Shown: positions 11,278 to 23,566 of the stretch, one piece after another
Position numbering within the stretch: the first letter of the stretch is position 1
Layout: every line of letters begins with the position of its first letter
Origin: Muricea muricata
Taxonomy: Eukaryota > Cnidaria > Anthozoa > Malacalcyonacea > Plexauridae
Assembly: GCA_963855995.1 (NCBI GenBank)
Contig: OY979717.1
Span: 34,854,997 to 34,918,996, forward strand
Length of the DNA: 64,000 nt
Reading direction: 5' to 3'
The notes under the pieces: model-generated
Told to the model about the DNA's origin: nothing
Seen by the model: the letters and a program-made list of their open reading frames with translations, nothing else
Database searches by the model: none
Position numbers and translations under genes: made by a program

Positions 11278-11278
11278 A

Positions 11279-11527
11279 TTATAATGACCACTTTATGGGG
11301 ATATGATTAATCTGTTTGTTTTGTTTTAAGTGCCAAACGTGCTTCGAATGTTCCGTTTCGCTCGAATATTTTTTGTGTGTGAAAGGTTTGATATGATTCC
11401 TGTATCGCTCTTTAAATGTGTTTGAGGTCATGCCAATGTAGTGCTTTGTGTCCTGTGTGTTGCCTGTATTAATTGTTGCTTTGTATACAATGCCCTTATA
11501 CTCATGCACTTGTTCTGCAATGGGCAT
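11279..11527 (-). pseudogene. GIY-YIG endonuclease domain of the Penelope-like element
   Basis: The 82-codon frame contains KGIVYKATI and then HYIGMTSNTFKERYRNH, matching the two-part GIY...YIG signature and the following arginine of the fold. A preceding cysteine/basic stretch in another frame (CNCRNKHACPIAEQV-like, near 11540) fits the CCHH-like linker seen upstream of this domain in the family. The enzyme would nick target DNA during retrotransposition. The final catalytic glutamate is not clearly reached before the stop at 11279. Confidence 0.75.
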
Positions 11528-11999
11528 GCGTGCTTGTTCCTACAGTTGCAGTTTTCTGCAATAATGTCTTGTGGTTGGCTTTTCCTAATTATGCGTGTGT
11601 TGTGGCTTGTGACTTAACGTTACTCAGTTAACTGTGTTTCTATTGAAAATTTTGTGCAACTTGTGGACGACTGGAAAGTGCGTGTCTACAAGATTGAGAA
11701 AACTGCGTGCAATGTTTGTTTTGACGTTCTTGCTGAATGGAAGGTTAAACCTAATGATGTTGCGTTGCCTGTTCCTGCGTGGTTGCTGTATGACATGTGG
11801 CATGTATTCCAGCTTGTGGCTGAAGTTGCTATGTCCTAGTGCGTTTTGATATGTTTGTACTGCATCGTCGAATACTTGTTTGTCAGACGACAGCGTTGAA
11901 ATGCGCTTATTGATAAATGCTGAAAGTTGCCTTAAAATGCCATGTGGGGGCTAGAGTAGAGTGCTTGTGTATGTATAACGGATCGTCATTGGGCCTTCT

Positions 12000-12277
12000 T
12001 TAAGATTTATATTTTCCGGTAGTAAGGTCGAAAGTTACGTCTAGAAAGTTTACCACGTGTAAATTTGCTTCTGCTGTTATTTTTAGGCCAAATTGTTCGA
12101 AAATTTTATGGAGCTCTTTTCTGCTTTTGTCTGCAAAACGTGCTGATCTGTTTTTAATAATTGCCAAACCGTCGTCTCTATACAAGCGGATACTTTTCTT
12201 GCCAAACTTTTTCCTTGATGGTTTAAGATGAAAAGACCTCCTAGTTTATAAATTTCTGCTTTGTCATAGCTACCCAT
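12000..12277 (-). pseudogene. Reverse transcriptase fragment with YRDDG motif (Penelope-like)
   Basis: One frame gives MYRDDGLAIIKN, the palm motif C (Y-x-D-D-G) typical of Penelope-like RTs. It continues with RKELHKIFEQFGLKITAE and NFLDVTFDLTTGKY. The upstream block (12277-12190; KLGGLFILNH...) is in a different frame. The catalytic DD pair is present, but the gene is interrupted by frameshifts before and after. It sits upstream of the GIY-YIG domain in the same orientation. Confidence 0.75.
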
Positions 12278-12459
12278 GGTACAAATTGCATTTGTGGTTT
12301 TTTATCCACGGTTTTCAGTGATTCAAAAGGGTGATTTTCTAGCGTGTTTTTATTATAGAAGTGTCTTCGTCTGAAATATCAGCCAAATTAGAGGCCCAAG
12401 ATAATGAAAACAGACTGTATAGTGCATGGTAAGTTTTTGACTGAGGTATTTTGCACGAT

Positions 12460-13012
<553 letters not shown>

Positions 13013-13028
13013 AAAAATAGTATAAGTA

Positions 13029-13250
13029 AAAAATGCATGGGTGACCTGAAACTTACAGCATACCTAGTACTGGCTGAATTACGATCTGTAAAGTATGCAT
13101 TATGTGAGGTTACTGAAAAATGTATATATGATCATGCATAACGTTAAAGGTTATGCTAATACAAGAATGTTTTACTGGCTATATAGTGCCCTGGTCCCTA
13201 CCATCACACAGTATTCAAATCAGTAGCACAGTAAATATAGCTATTACTTA
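13029..13250 (-). repeat. Inverted copy of the 3' flank of the membrane-protein gene
   Basis: This is the reverse complement of 24538-24757 (unit B) and of about 55932-56150 (unit C), the DNA just downstream of the membrane-protein genes. In units B and C about 2.3 kb separates that flank from the next shared block. Here the inverted piece abuts the block directly at 13254. Unit A therefore lost its gene through an inversion plus deletion. Confidence 0.75.
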
Positions 13251-13684
13251 CCTAGGCCACCATTTCTCCATAAATCAAGCTTGCTGTAAAATAATAACAC
13301 AAAATGCACTTCTGCTGTGAATACAATTTAAATTTAGTTTAAAAAGCTTATAAACAATGCTTGTTTTTATAAAGCACATAATAGATAAGTATTAAAATTC
13401 TGTAAATTTACAACAAAGATCATTTTAAATCGATTTTAATATTTTCTGGTTTAAATCCAAAGGTCAGATGAAAGATTCAGGGTGTTGTTTTTGTTGTTTT
13501 TCGTGAGTTTTAAAACATCAAAAATATTTAAAGAATTAGTTTTCGACGATTTCTTGCCTGGAAACAGTTTATCAACAAAGTTTATTTTCCTTAATATTAT
13601 TTCGTCAAAACAACTTTCAAAACAACTTTCGTAATTGGGAGCCATTTTGAAAAAAAGCAATAGTCACAGATCAGTCAGAACCAT

Positions 13685-13957
13685 TCAAAATGCTTCAAAA
13701 CAATAGCTACTAAATGCATTATACCAAAACGTAAAAATTACTATCCTGGTGTACCGTGTTAGAATTTGTTCAAGATCGTGATATTTGACCCAAAAATCCA
13801 CAATTTTCGCACAATTCTCCCAATGAACAATCTGAGACCAGAGGTGAAGAGGTGCTGCCAAACGCAAACCTCCTAAGCGCAGGCTAAACTGCAACGAGAC
13901 TGGAAACGCACTGGTCCAGGGTACCCTAATAATTGTATTAAGTAAAAATAAATGCAT
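13685..13957 (-). other. Small conserved open frame in unit A, function unknown
   Basis: A frame of about 70-90 codons (containing VPWTSAFPVSLQFSL and VHWENCAKIVDFWV) stays open here, at 27510-27728 and at 59721-59939. The three copies are near identical because the whole unit is duplicated, so conservation by itself is weak evidence of coding. The 5' part differs between copies (the start lies in variable sequence). No family was recognised. It could equally be a chance frame. Confidence 0.2.
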
Positions 13958-15414
13958 AAGGCAATTAACATGGTCTAGTCTATATTGAATTTAAAAAATA
14001 GTTGGATGAACATGATCATAAGTAAATTTTATAGAAAAATAGTAAAGTTCACATACATACAGTACATGCACGAATACTGACTGATGGCATTACAACAAGA
14101 AATGTGACTTTAAATTAAAAGGCATTGTTTTAAAGTTTTAGAAACATAGCTGCCAATTTAACATTATAAAATTTCAAGTGGATATATAGCCAGTATTTGA
14201 TCGAAACACAGTGAAGAGGTCGAAGCAGGACCGTCGGAAAATTTATCCTGCATGTTCAACCAAAAAATTTCATTCACAAATCCTTTAACTTGCAAAAAGG
14301 TTCTTGGTTAACTACAACACTCACTGATCATGATAATTATAAACACAGTTTGAGGAAGTATTTGTTTAAATAAACTATATATTCCTCCAAATGTTTAAGC
14401 TTCTTACATATATTTTAAAAAATAATTCGAAAACATAGAATATCTACGTTCGTTTGATTGATGTCGTATAAGTACATTAATTTTAATACAGACCAGTTAC
14501 TTTTATATAGAATATAACTTAAGAGCTGTTAAGAATTACTTCCCGTTTAAAATTTTGAACTTCCTGTTGCAAAATGAGCTTTGATCCGTTCTGAATATAA
14601 TTAATTTGAAAACTTGTAAGCAATGTTTGAAAAATGTAGCATCAAAAATCAACAAAGGAAGTATATTTCTTTTTTTATGTTAAACACAAACAAACATCGG
14701 GTCTCAGGGTGAAAGATTTACTAATATTCTAAAAAAAATTGGAAATCATGGAAAAATATTTTCAAAGAATTACTTTTCGACAATTTCTTAACTTAAATTA
14801 ATTTAGCACCAAAGGTTTTGGCTATATTTGTATTTTCTGTCAATGTATTTTCCTTTTTTAGTTTCGTCAAAAGCATCAAAACAACTTTCGTTGGCAGCCA
14901 TATTAAGAAAAAGCAATAGAGCAGTCGCAGCAGTAACTAAATTTGCCGCACAGGTACTGCTGAGGGAGCTAATCAAATTAGAACTATAAACATTATTTGG
15001 CTAAAGAGATATACTTAAAGTCTATCTATATAAACATGGAAATTGTTTTCTTAACAAAAGATAGTATCTACCTGCAGCCAATATTTAAGACATCAACCCA
15101 TGCATAAAATAATTATAGTTATTATTTATTGAAAATATTTTAGGAGTTTTGATTGATTAAGAGCTAAAGGTGAAATCGTCATATATCCGCTTGGTAGTTG
15201 TCCAAATTTGGGGTTGAAAATAACTCATTTAGTCGTATATTGGCTGACATTGTATTCTGACAATTGTTTTAAGAATATTATCTTTTTCGTAGTCTAATTG
15301 GCTTATTAAAGTTTCCGAACAATTTCGTGCAGTTCCATTATTAGCAGCGGCATTCTTACTTACAAACCAAGCGTTTAAACTGAGTTTAAAATATTTTCGA
15401 AAAATGATAAAACA

Positions 15415-15545
15415 ATTATTGAATTCGGTTCTCGCAGGATATGAGGTATTATTAAGGCCTCGGTTTGTGTAATCTAACATAACACAAACCTCTGCCTTAA
15501 TAATTCCTCATATCCTACTCGATCTCATTCAATAATTGTTTAATA
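15415..15545. repeat. Hairpin of the tandem unit, copy A
   Basis: Inverted arms around AGGATATGAGG..TTATTAAGGC and GCCTTAATAATTCCTCATATCC fold together. The same hairpin is at 28605-28735, 61503-61645 and 63674-63816. In this copy the tip of the hairpin is shortened. Confidence 0.6.
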
Positions 15546-18500
15546 ATTACGAGTGATTTTTATCATTCCTGGCACGGCGTCACTCGCATATATTTGCGAG
15601 AAATAACGTTTGTGCTTCATTTCTTTAATGACCGACTGCGCTGCGCCGATCATTTTAGTTCGGTCTATACGTCTCCACATTTGGCAGCGGAACCTTCATC
15701 AATGATTACATTACATGAAATATCCCTGGTTTAAACTGAGGTAAGTAATACCCAAAAGATACGTAACCTCGGATCCGCATTTATTAATTACTACATAAGG
15801 ATGAAGCAGAAATCAATGAGTCGGTAAAAGCTATTACACATTGTAAACAAACAAGTACCACTGTAACCTGCTTGGTGTTGATGATCCATGATTTTTTGGA
15901 CTCTAAGCTCGTTAAATGTTTTATTATGACCTTTGGTTTTAGGTGCATTTTCAATATTTAATTGGAAATTTTACTCGCGCGTTATGCCTTTATAGAACTT
16001 AGGAAAGGAACTCGTCAAATGCCTTCATGGTTTAGAAAGTGTTTCATTTTCTTGTATGTCAGTCAGATCGTGGCTCGGTCAAGCTATCCTCTCTAAACGA
16101 GGTGAATTAAATAGCCTGCCAACATATGTATGTACGTTATCTTTTGTATTCGGTGTTTTCAATTCAAGTAAAGCAGTGCTGTTAAAATTACTTGCTCACT
16201 GACATACGAGCCCCAACAGAACTTCGATGTTCCCGTAGCTAAAGTATTTGGGAAGTTGGCATTTACTCACGTGTTTTCCTCTACCCCAGCTACCATCCAA
16301 CTTCTTTAAGTGAAACCTGCGCTCGAAACGACGAAATCCTGTTCGGATCGTTTAGGTGAGCTTACTGAATGATCCTATGGTTTTATCTGTCAATTCAGTG
16401 CCCGAAAAGTTCAGATGTGGGCCTATATCTATAATACTATATCGGAAACACGGATGGCAGAAAACCACCAAGTGCATGGACTTGAGAGTTCAATATAATT
16501 TGAAAGAAACTCTTTTGTGAATAATCTCGTCTATTAAAACTAATATAATGCATTTGGCTACCTTTCAAGAGAGCGTCCACAAAGATCTAATTTTAAGATC
16601 TAATTGTTTTCTGCAATTATTCTTTCCTTGCATGCTATGAGCTGTATTTTAGCCACGCGCTACATAATACATTTGAAGTAAACGAATTTCATAGAGAGAA
16701 TACAAAATTCGTAGGATGATCATTCTTCACCATTTTTTCTTTAGAAATTTAAGTCTTATAGTAGTTTATATAGCTATATTTTCTTTTATATATTATGTTG
16801 ATCAACCAATGGCAACATGGCCATATAGGAATATGGCGACCAAAAATGTTTTCCGTGCAAGAATAAAAAGTTATGAGTTTATGAAGTTATGTATATAAAT
16901 TTGAACTAGACAGTGAAGTTTAGTCAGCAGTAAAACATTCAAGTTTAAAGGGAATATATTTTATTTTGGCTACGCTATAAGAACCTTTGAAGTAACTATG
17001 ATATCCGTTGTTAAACTTTTGAAAACTAGCTTAGTTTATAAAATATTGAAGGACAAAAAAGAAAATATAGAACCCGCGATCTTGTATGTTCACAAACTTT
17101 ATGACATCAAATCAGGCTGAATTATTTTTGTAAAGAAGTAATGAGCGTACGTTTTATGCAGTTTACCTTGCTGTGACGATTTCAAAAGAAATTAATAGTG
17201 CAGAACACGAATATATATGAACACGTCCCCCTCACATATCGTGCTGGCGACGCCACTGGCTTGTATGAGCGACACAGGAATCAAACTACTTATTGCAGGT
17301 TCCGGTAAAGAGATAATTTATGTTTTCAGTATTTTGCAAGAAAAAATCGGCTCAAAGGCTCAAAACTGGTTCCGCCGACACAAGGCGAAGGTCGTCCGCA
17401 TACAAAAAAAAGAGGAGCGCATAATTGTACGTAATTAGTCCATTAACCTTCAATTTTTTTAAGATTTCTAACATTCCTAACATTTTAATGATGAAAATAA
17501 CACGATCTGTGACGTGATGCACTTTCTGAATGTGAGGGCAACTGTGTCGCAAATAGTGTTATTCACGTCATTCCTAACATCAGAGCTAACATTCCTATTT
17601 TGAGAAAATGAAGCAAGCCGTTTTGAATTCACAGTCATTTCAGGTTGTAAAAAACGTGAATGATAATTATTGCGACCTTTATTAACTTTTTGGCCTCATT
17701 TTAGCTTCACTGAGCTTCATTGACTTCACTGTACCATCATAACTCACCTTCCTATAAGAATGGTCACCATTCCGACCTTCACTCGCATTCCCACTTTCAT
17801 TGACATTGAACTGAAGAAGAATTTAAAGAGGCATGATTAACCAAAAGGCATACCTTACATCTTTTTTACGTTTTACAGTCCTTTCACAAGAGTTACCGTC
17901 ATATTTGATGTCAAAGAAATGCCTGCCTCTGGCTCACAACGTCGACCAGTGCTGGTAGATCATCTGATCTCGTGTTTGATTTCGGCTGTGGTAATTCGCA
18001 TATTTTTCAGCATGTCTGAATATACATACTCAGCATAACAATACTGACAATATACTAGGAAAGGTATCTCGACAGAGATTGGTCAATTTCAGTGCAGTTA
18101 ATCCCAAACAGGAGAGCAAAAATCTGTAACAACAGTGCAAAAATCTGTAACAACAGAAGAACCAATCCAATTTGACGTTGGAAAACGGAAATGCCAATTT
18201 TCTGAACAAAACAAACAAATGGCTGGTGAAATCTGAGAGCAATTGCGGTCAAATTTCGTTGATATTTTTAACAAAATCTATTTATATAAATAACATAAAT
18301 CACTGTATTGTTAATAATATAAATCACTACTGGGAAGTTCCGACTATTTACACGTATTTATCACGACGTTAAGGCAGTAGCGTCGCCAGTTCGACGATTT
18401 CGTCCCGCTATGCAAATGACATGTTCATTGACTGCGAAACTATTGAAGACAACTGCTTGACACATGTATATGCGGGAATAAAACAATTAGCCAAATGACA

Positions 18501-18567
18501 CACTTAATTTTAAAAATTGCTAAGTGTTTTGTGTCAATATGTGATTATATGATGATGATAAGATTCA

Positions 18568-18980
18568 ATGTTTACTGACTCTGATTGTGGTAGTAGCTTC
18601 TTTAATAGAATATCCTTGACACCTGTGTTAAACAAAGTCCTTGAAGGCTTTGTTTTTAACTGGATTGCACGTACAATAATGCCTCAATTTAGGAGCGTGT
18701 CAAAAGATCATCAACAACGCATGCCCCCGTCCACCTCCTTCATTATTGGTTATCTGATCTCGAGGAACCTGGAGCACTGTTACTCGAACTTGACTGATAG
18801 ATTTTCAAAAGAGTTTGACCGAATTGATCCTAACATTCTGATTGACAAATTATGATCACTTAATGTTCCACCCGTACTTTTGAATTGGTGAGCTGGCTTT
18901 CTTGGAAAACGTCCACAACGTATTAAATTACAGAATTGTAAATCAAACTAGATAATTATAACGCCTGTGTACCACAACGG
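18568..18980 (+). pseudogene. LINE reverse transcriptase remnant, unit A copy
   Basis: The frame includes NRISLTPVLNKVLEGFVFNWI (compare RPISLTPVLSKVLE of CR1/L2-like RTs), a DHQQRMPPSTSFI block, and then SKEFDRIDPNILIDKL, the remains of motif A (F-K-A-F-D). A stop follows at 18855, and LNVPPVLLNW..FLGKRPQRI continues after it. The YxDD box is not intact. Unit B carries the same relic at 46140-46440 with a different frameshift, so it was already dead before the duplication. Confidence 0.65.
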
Positions 18981-19539
18981 ACCAAACCAGGACCCTTATT
19001 TTTCCTGAAAATGGTGAATGATTTGGTTAGCCAGCTACCCTCATATAAAAACGTGGATGATAGCGCTTTGTCGGAATTGCTAAAGTCGGCGAATCGAGCT
19101 AATTATATAGCCTTACAACAGGAGTTAGACAGGGTCAAACAATAGTCAATTGCAAACAATACGATGTTAATGATAAAAATATGTACGCATAGCGTACATG
19201 TGGGGAGCCTCTACTAGCAACAGCCATGTACAGATATTTTAACGATCGCAGAACTATGTAATCACTCATTTAAAAAATGCATGGTTTTGAAAACTAAGTT
19301 CTCTATTCTCATGCATTGTGAATCAGGGACATATAAAAAGTTGATGAATGATGTTCTAGTGTTTCTAAATTGCACATAAAACCCAATTTTTAGAAGGAGG
19401 AGAATGGACTGAACAAAAGTGCAAAAATTATAAATTACACAAAACATTATAGACATGACATGTTGCAACAAAGAGGAAACAAGGATGATTTTAGGAAGGT
19501 GAAAGTTTTCAAAATATAATATACTCCATATATCATAAA

Positions 19540-19850
19540 GATAGAAGATATAATTTTATTTCAACAGGGTAGCCCCATCAGGGTACACAGGACGAAAAAA
19601 CGAATTTGCATCAAATTTGCCTTGTGCAAATATGTTGCAAATATGAAATTTGCAAAGCTTTGAAACCAGTGCAAAGGTGGCAATCGCCGAATTTGCACAA
19701 AAACGGGAAAATTCGGCGATTGCCACCTTTGCACTGGTTGCAAAGCTTTGCAAATTTCATATTTGCAACATATTTGCACAAGGCAAATTTGATGCAAACT
19801 CGTTTTTTCGTCCAGTGGTAACAACACTGGTATCAATTGGGCCCCTAAAA
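19540..19850. mobile_element. Palindromic (foldback/MITE-like) insertion
   Basis: The core 19590-19813 is a 224-bp near-perfect palindrome, with arms of about 105 bp around a short spacer near 19695-19705. The outer ends are GGACGAAAAAACG and its complement. Unit B (about 47100-47115) lacks the whole block, joining ATCATAAAG directly to a sequence leading into AAAAAGATCGAAGC. It is therefore an insertion in unit A after duplication. Exact ends and TSD are not resolved. Confidence 0.75.
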
Positions 19851-21284
19851 AGATCGAAGCATTTAAGTGTTATAGATGTTCAGATTAATTTTTAAAAGGC
19901 ATTAATTGGCAGCCAGGATGCTATTACTGTATCTTAAACAGCACCATTATACATCCGGTACCACTGCACATCTTTGTCCACCAATTGACAGAATCTCCAT
20001 TACTTTGAATTAGCAGGTGGTAATTGTCAGGGATCATTGATCACATCTTATAACTAGTTGTAATAAGTAGGACAGTCTGAGTCAGTAAACATTGAATCTC
20101 ATCATTATCATATAATCACATATTGACAAAGAACACTTAGCAATTTTTAAAATTAAGTGTGTCATTTGGCTAATTGTTGTTTCCCCGCATATACATGTGT
20201 CAAGCAGTTGTCTTCATTAGTTCAATTTTTGCTCAGTTCAGGGAACAAGGCCTTCAGCACTTGTTTGGTCCCAATAAATGAAACATTTTTAATAATATTT
20301 AATTATGTGTTCACTCAGATATACAAGTTCACAGTGAAGAGGGTCTAAAGATATCAATAAATTTCATCAATGTGGTCTTTTCATTGAGTTGATTTCACAT
20401 ACAGAGTTCATTTACAACAAGTGGCATACTTTACTTGTAGAGAACGACAGGTGACTTTTGTCATTAATAATTATATTTCACATAATTACATTTTAAACAT
20501 AATTGTAGTCTATCTGACAGAAATGAAAAGCAACAATTAAAAAGGTTAAAAAATATAATATTAAATGTAGCCATTAGTCAACAAATGAACTTTTAAGTTT
20601 GTCAAGTCAACTGTCAAAAAATCAGTAATAACCGGTGCATGACTGCAACACCGCTGAGTAACACGGCCCCAAAAAGGCTCTGCAGCATACACAAGGCTAA
20701 CAAAGGCATGTATTTACTTCATACTAATGCAATGCTAACTTTCATACTAAAATGCAAGATGTACTTCAAACATGTTGCATTTTAGGAAATAACAACCCGT
20801 AAATGTGCCCCGCCATTCGCGAAGGCTTGAAATGTTAGAGAGATAATCTTCAAAAATATAAACAAATCGCGTCGAAACTTTATACTTTGTTTATGACCAG
20901 AGTTTCAGTAATTCAAGTTCTGAATAGCGATAAAATACGATACAAATTACACAAAATGGGCAGTAATACTATTATAGTATGTAAAAACATTTTGCTTACC
21001 GTTTCCGAATTGCAGTAAATGTAAACAAAAATACAAACAAACAAACAAACATGAGTAACATGAGTCACATGGCATTGAATGTGTTGACACACCTTACCTA
21101 GTAGTCATCATTTTATCATCATTGATAATCGTATAGCCGCTGTACGAATTCCGTCACAAGAGCGGCGCATGTGCCGTCTAGCAGCTGCTTCTTGTGATTG
21201 ATACAGTAAGTTAACAAGCAGTAACATAGTAGTTAATCGCTGACCGCGCAAAGCGTAAGCGGCTTGCTTCCTCATAGTTTCCTT

Positions 21285-21607
21285 TTAAAAACCAACAACT
21301 TCAAACTACAAAACTTTTGGGTGTACATCTGATATTTAATCTTAAATGGACAAAGCACGCCACCCATGTTTGTTCCGGAGCAAGCAAGCGTTTATGCGCA
21401 CTCAGGTTGCTCAAAGGTAATGGTGTACAATCCCGTGATCTTCGGAGGGTTTATTGCAGCCTTGTTCGTCCTATTCTTGAAGGGACGTACCCGGTATGGT
21501 GCTCTTCCTTATCCATATCACTCACCAAATCGAACATATTCAAAAACAAGACGCCTGCTAAGGCGTTCACTCCGCCTGCCAAACTGAAAATGGGCACAAG
21601 GCTGTAA
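21285..21607 (+). pseudogene. C-terminal fragment of a LINE RT (CR1/L2-like)
   Basis: The translated frame reads KLLGVHLIFNLKWTKHATHV, then CSGASKRLCALRLLK and VYCSLVRPILEGTYPVWCSS. This is the familiar post-palm connection region (LGV.I...L.W..H, SKRL..LR.LK, Y..LVRP.LEYA.PVW) of CR1-like elements. The upstream RT core is absent. It lies in the 2.2-kb segment (21262-23433) that unit B does not have. Confidence 0.7.
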
Positions 21608-23433
21608 CTAGAGCGTTCATTGGGGGTAGGGTGTATTCACTTATTTCTGTTCTCACCCAATGAACTTCTTTTTAAATAAGTTATTATTAGGGTACCTTAC
21701 AAGGCATTTTAAGACATTGCTAGCACGTACATCTTATGTAATAACTAAGATAACCAAAAATCAATGTTGAGTGACTTGCCAGGCACTCTGCCAAGAGTCC
21801 TAGTAAGATTGCATTTTTTTAGAATTTAATTTACATTAAAGAGTTTCATTGTACATATATTAAACAAGATTCTTTTGTCATAATACCTTCAACATATGGC
21901 TGTTTTATTTTTGGTTGTTGCAAGTAAAGAAAATTTTACTAAATGTGTATACAATACATAAATACATTAACCTGATAGCATCATTTAAATCAATTCTGTA
22001 GCACACTGCCTGAAGTCTCCACGATATAATTTGTTGGGAACTTTAGACTAACATATGTATTTCTGGAATTGGAATGTTAAATGTGAAATGTCTCTTACCT
22101 TTTATAAATGTATAAGATCCCACAAGCAAATATATCATTTTGCCCGAAATATCAGCATCTCAACATTGGTATAGAAAACCACGGAAAGAAATCACAACGA
22201 ATACTTGGCGATTAGAATTAGGAGCACAATTCGTAGACTCACTTCTTGATCATGGAATGATGGAGTCTATCAAACTTTGCCGTCTTAAAACATTTCTGGA
22301 GCAATGTTTTGATAAAGAACCTTCCTGTCCCTTTTTGTTCAGTATTACATGTTAAAAATTGTGTTTTGTTTATAGATATTTCAGTAGAATTTGCGTTTGA
22401 TTCTTGTGTAGAAATTTCTAAATTTCTTCTAAAGTGGAAACACAACATAAAATGACGGAAACACTCTCTCAAAACCTCACCGCGATACATCGCTCCTCGG
22501 TACAGTTTCGCGGTAGAATTCGTCGTTTTAAAACATTTTGCACCAGAATCTTCGCACGTAAAACCTTCTTGCGGTTTAGATGTTCTAGCATACATGTTAA
22601 AATGCGTGTTTTGTTGACATATTCCGCTGGAACGCCGTGTTTAGGTCGGCTCACGCGGCTTGTGCCCAGCGGTATCACCCATGACACGTGCACCGACTTC
22701 TGACACGGAAAAAAATTTTTCACACTCACTGAAAGTAGAGAATTGTTGTGATTTCATTTTTACAAAAAGAATTTATGCGACACGTCAAAAAAATGTCGGA
22801 GTTGTTGCCCATTCTTAGACATTCATGAAACATTCCACTTTTTACATGTCACACTAAACGTTTTAGAGATAGTTAGTTGTCTGCCATATTGTGTGAAGAA
22901 ATGGTAAACTTTTTAACTTGTATTTTTCTAATGATCATACTTTAGTTAAATTATAATATTTTTAGTATTTCTTATATTTATAGTTAATTCTTGATTGTTG
23001 TAATATAGTTAATTTTTAATCTTTCTCTTTCTTGTGCTGACTGCCATTCAAAAGTGTCACAATAATAATAATACTAATAATAATTAATAACAACCCTTCG
23101 CCACTGGCTTTATTACAAATTTAATTGGATGTATCCTCTTGTATGGTTGTGCATGCAATTAGAGAATCTTTGTTACTAAGAGATTGTTTAAGAGGCTTGT
23201 ACCTTATACGTAATGTTCTGTGTGCTAATAATGTCTTTACATTACTTCGACAACAATAAACATGGGGTCTTATTCCCTCCCACCTCAGAAGATATCACCA
23301 TGGAATAAGACCCAGGGGATTCTTTGTTCCCAAACATTGTAAAAGTACAACTGAAATATGATACAAAACATGGTTTTATCTTTTGAGTCACATTGCTTAA
23401 TATAGAAATTATATCATTAATGCACTTTGCATT
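21608..23433. other. Segment present only between units A and B
   Basis: No recognised gene. At 22140-22730 several medium frames stay open on both strands without similarity to anything I know. The segment separates the end of unit A from the start of unit B. The corresponding B-to-C junction (54,820-54,832) lacks it entirely. Confidence 0.35.
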
Positions 23434-23566
23434 CATTATACGTACGTTAAAATGTGCAGTACCTAAAATTGTTCGTTACAAGATATTTATATTAAAACTT
23501 TTCCATTGCAGTTAACCTCCTCAGAGAAAATCGTATCTCCGCGAGAAGAGCAGCAGGAAATAAAAA

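Larger units (their letters stand above)
18444..20216. repeat. About 1.8-kb block bounded by 145-bp inverted repeats, unit A
   Basis: The arm at 18444-18590 matches the reverse complement of 20070-20216 with few mismatches. Unit B keeps the same arrangement (about 46016-46155 and 47345-47480). Between the arms lie an RT remnant and, in unit A only, a palindromic insertion. It may be a foldback element or two LINE pieces in opposite orientation. No TSD could be defined. Confidence 0.6.
13254..21262 (+). repeat. Tandem unit A (gene-less copy)
   Basis: It is collinear with unit B (27109-30110, continuing at 44573-48295 and 53575-54831) and its first part with unit C (58746-63120). Identity is high throughout (roughly 90-95% by eye). 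It holds no intact gene, only LINE remnants and foldbacks. It shows the uninterrupted sites where unit B received the Polinton (about 16990), the 5.3-kb element (21064-21071) and three small elements. Unit B lacks about 650 bp that A and C share (about 13930-14590). Confidence 0.85.

Noticed and set aside
11634..11849. Plus-strand frames inside the Penelope-like remnant
   Set aside because: They are antisense shadows of the RT-to-endonuclease linker on the minus strand.
22140..22730. Overlapping frames of 71-118 codons on both strands
   Set aside because: No family similarity, opposing frames of equal length and no splice signals. Treated as chance.
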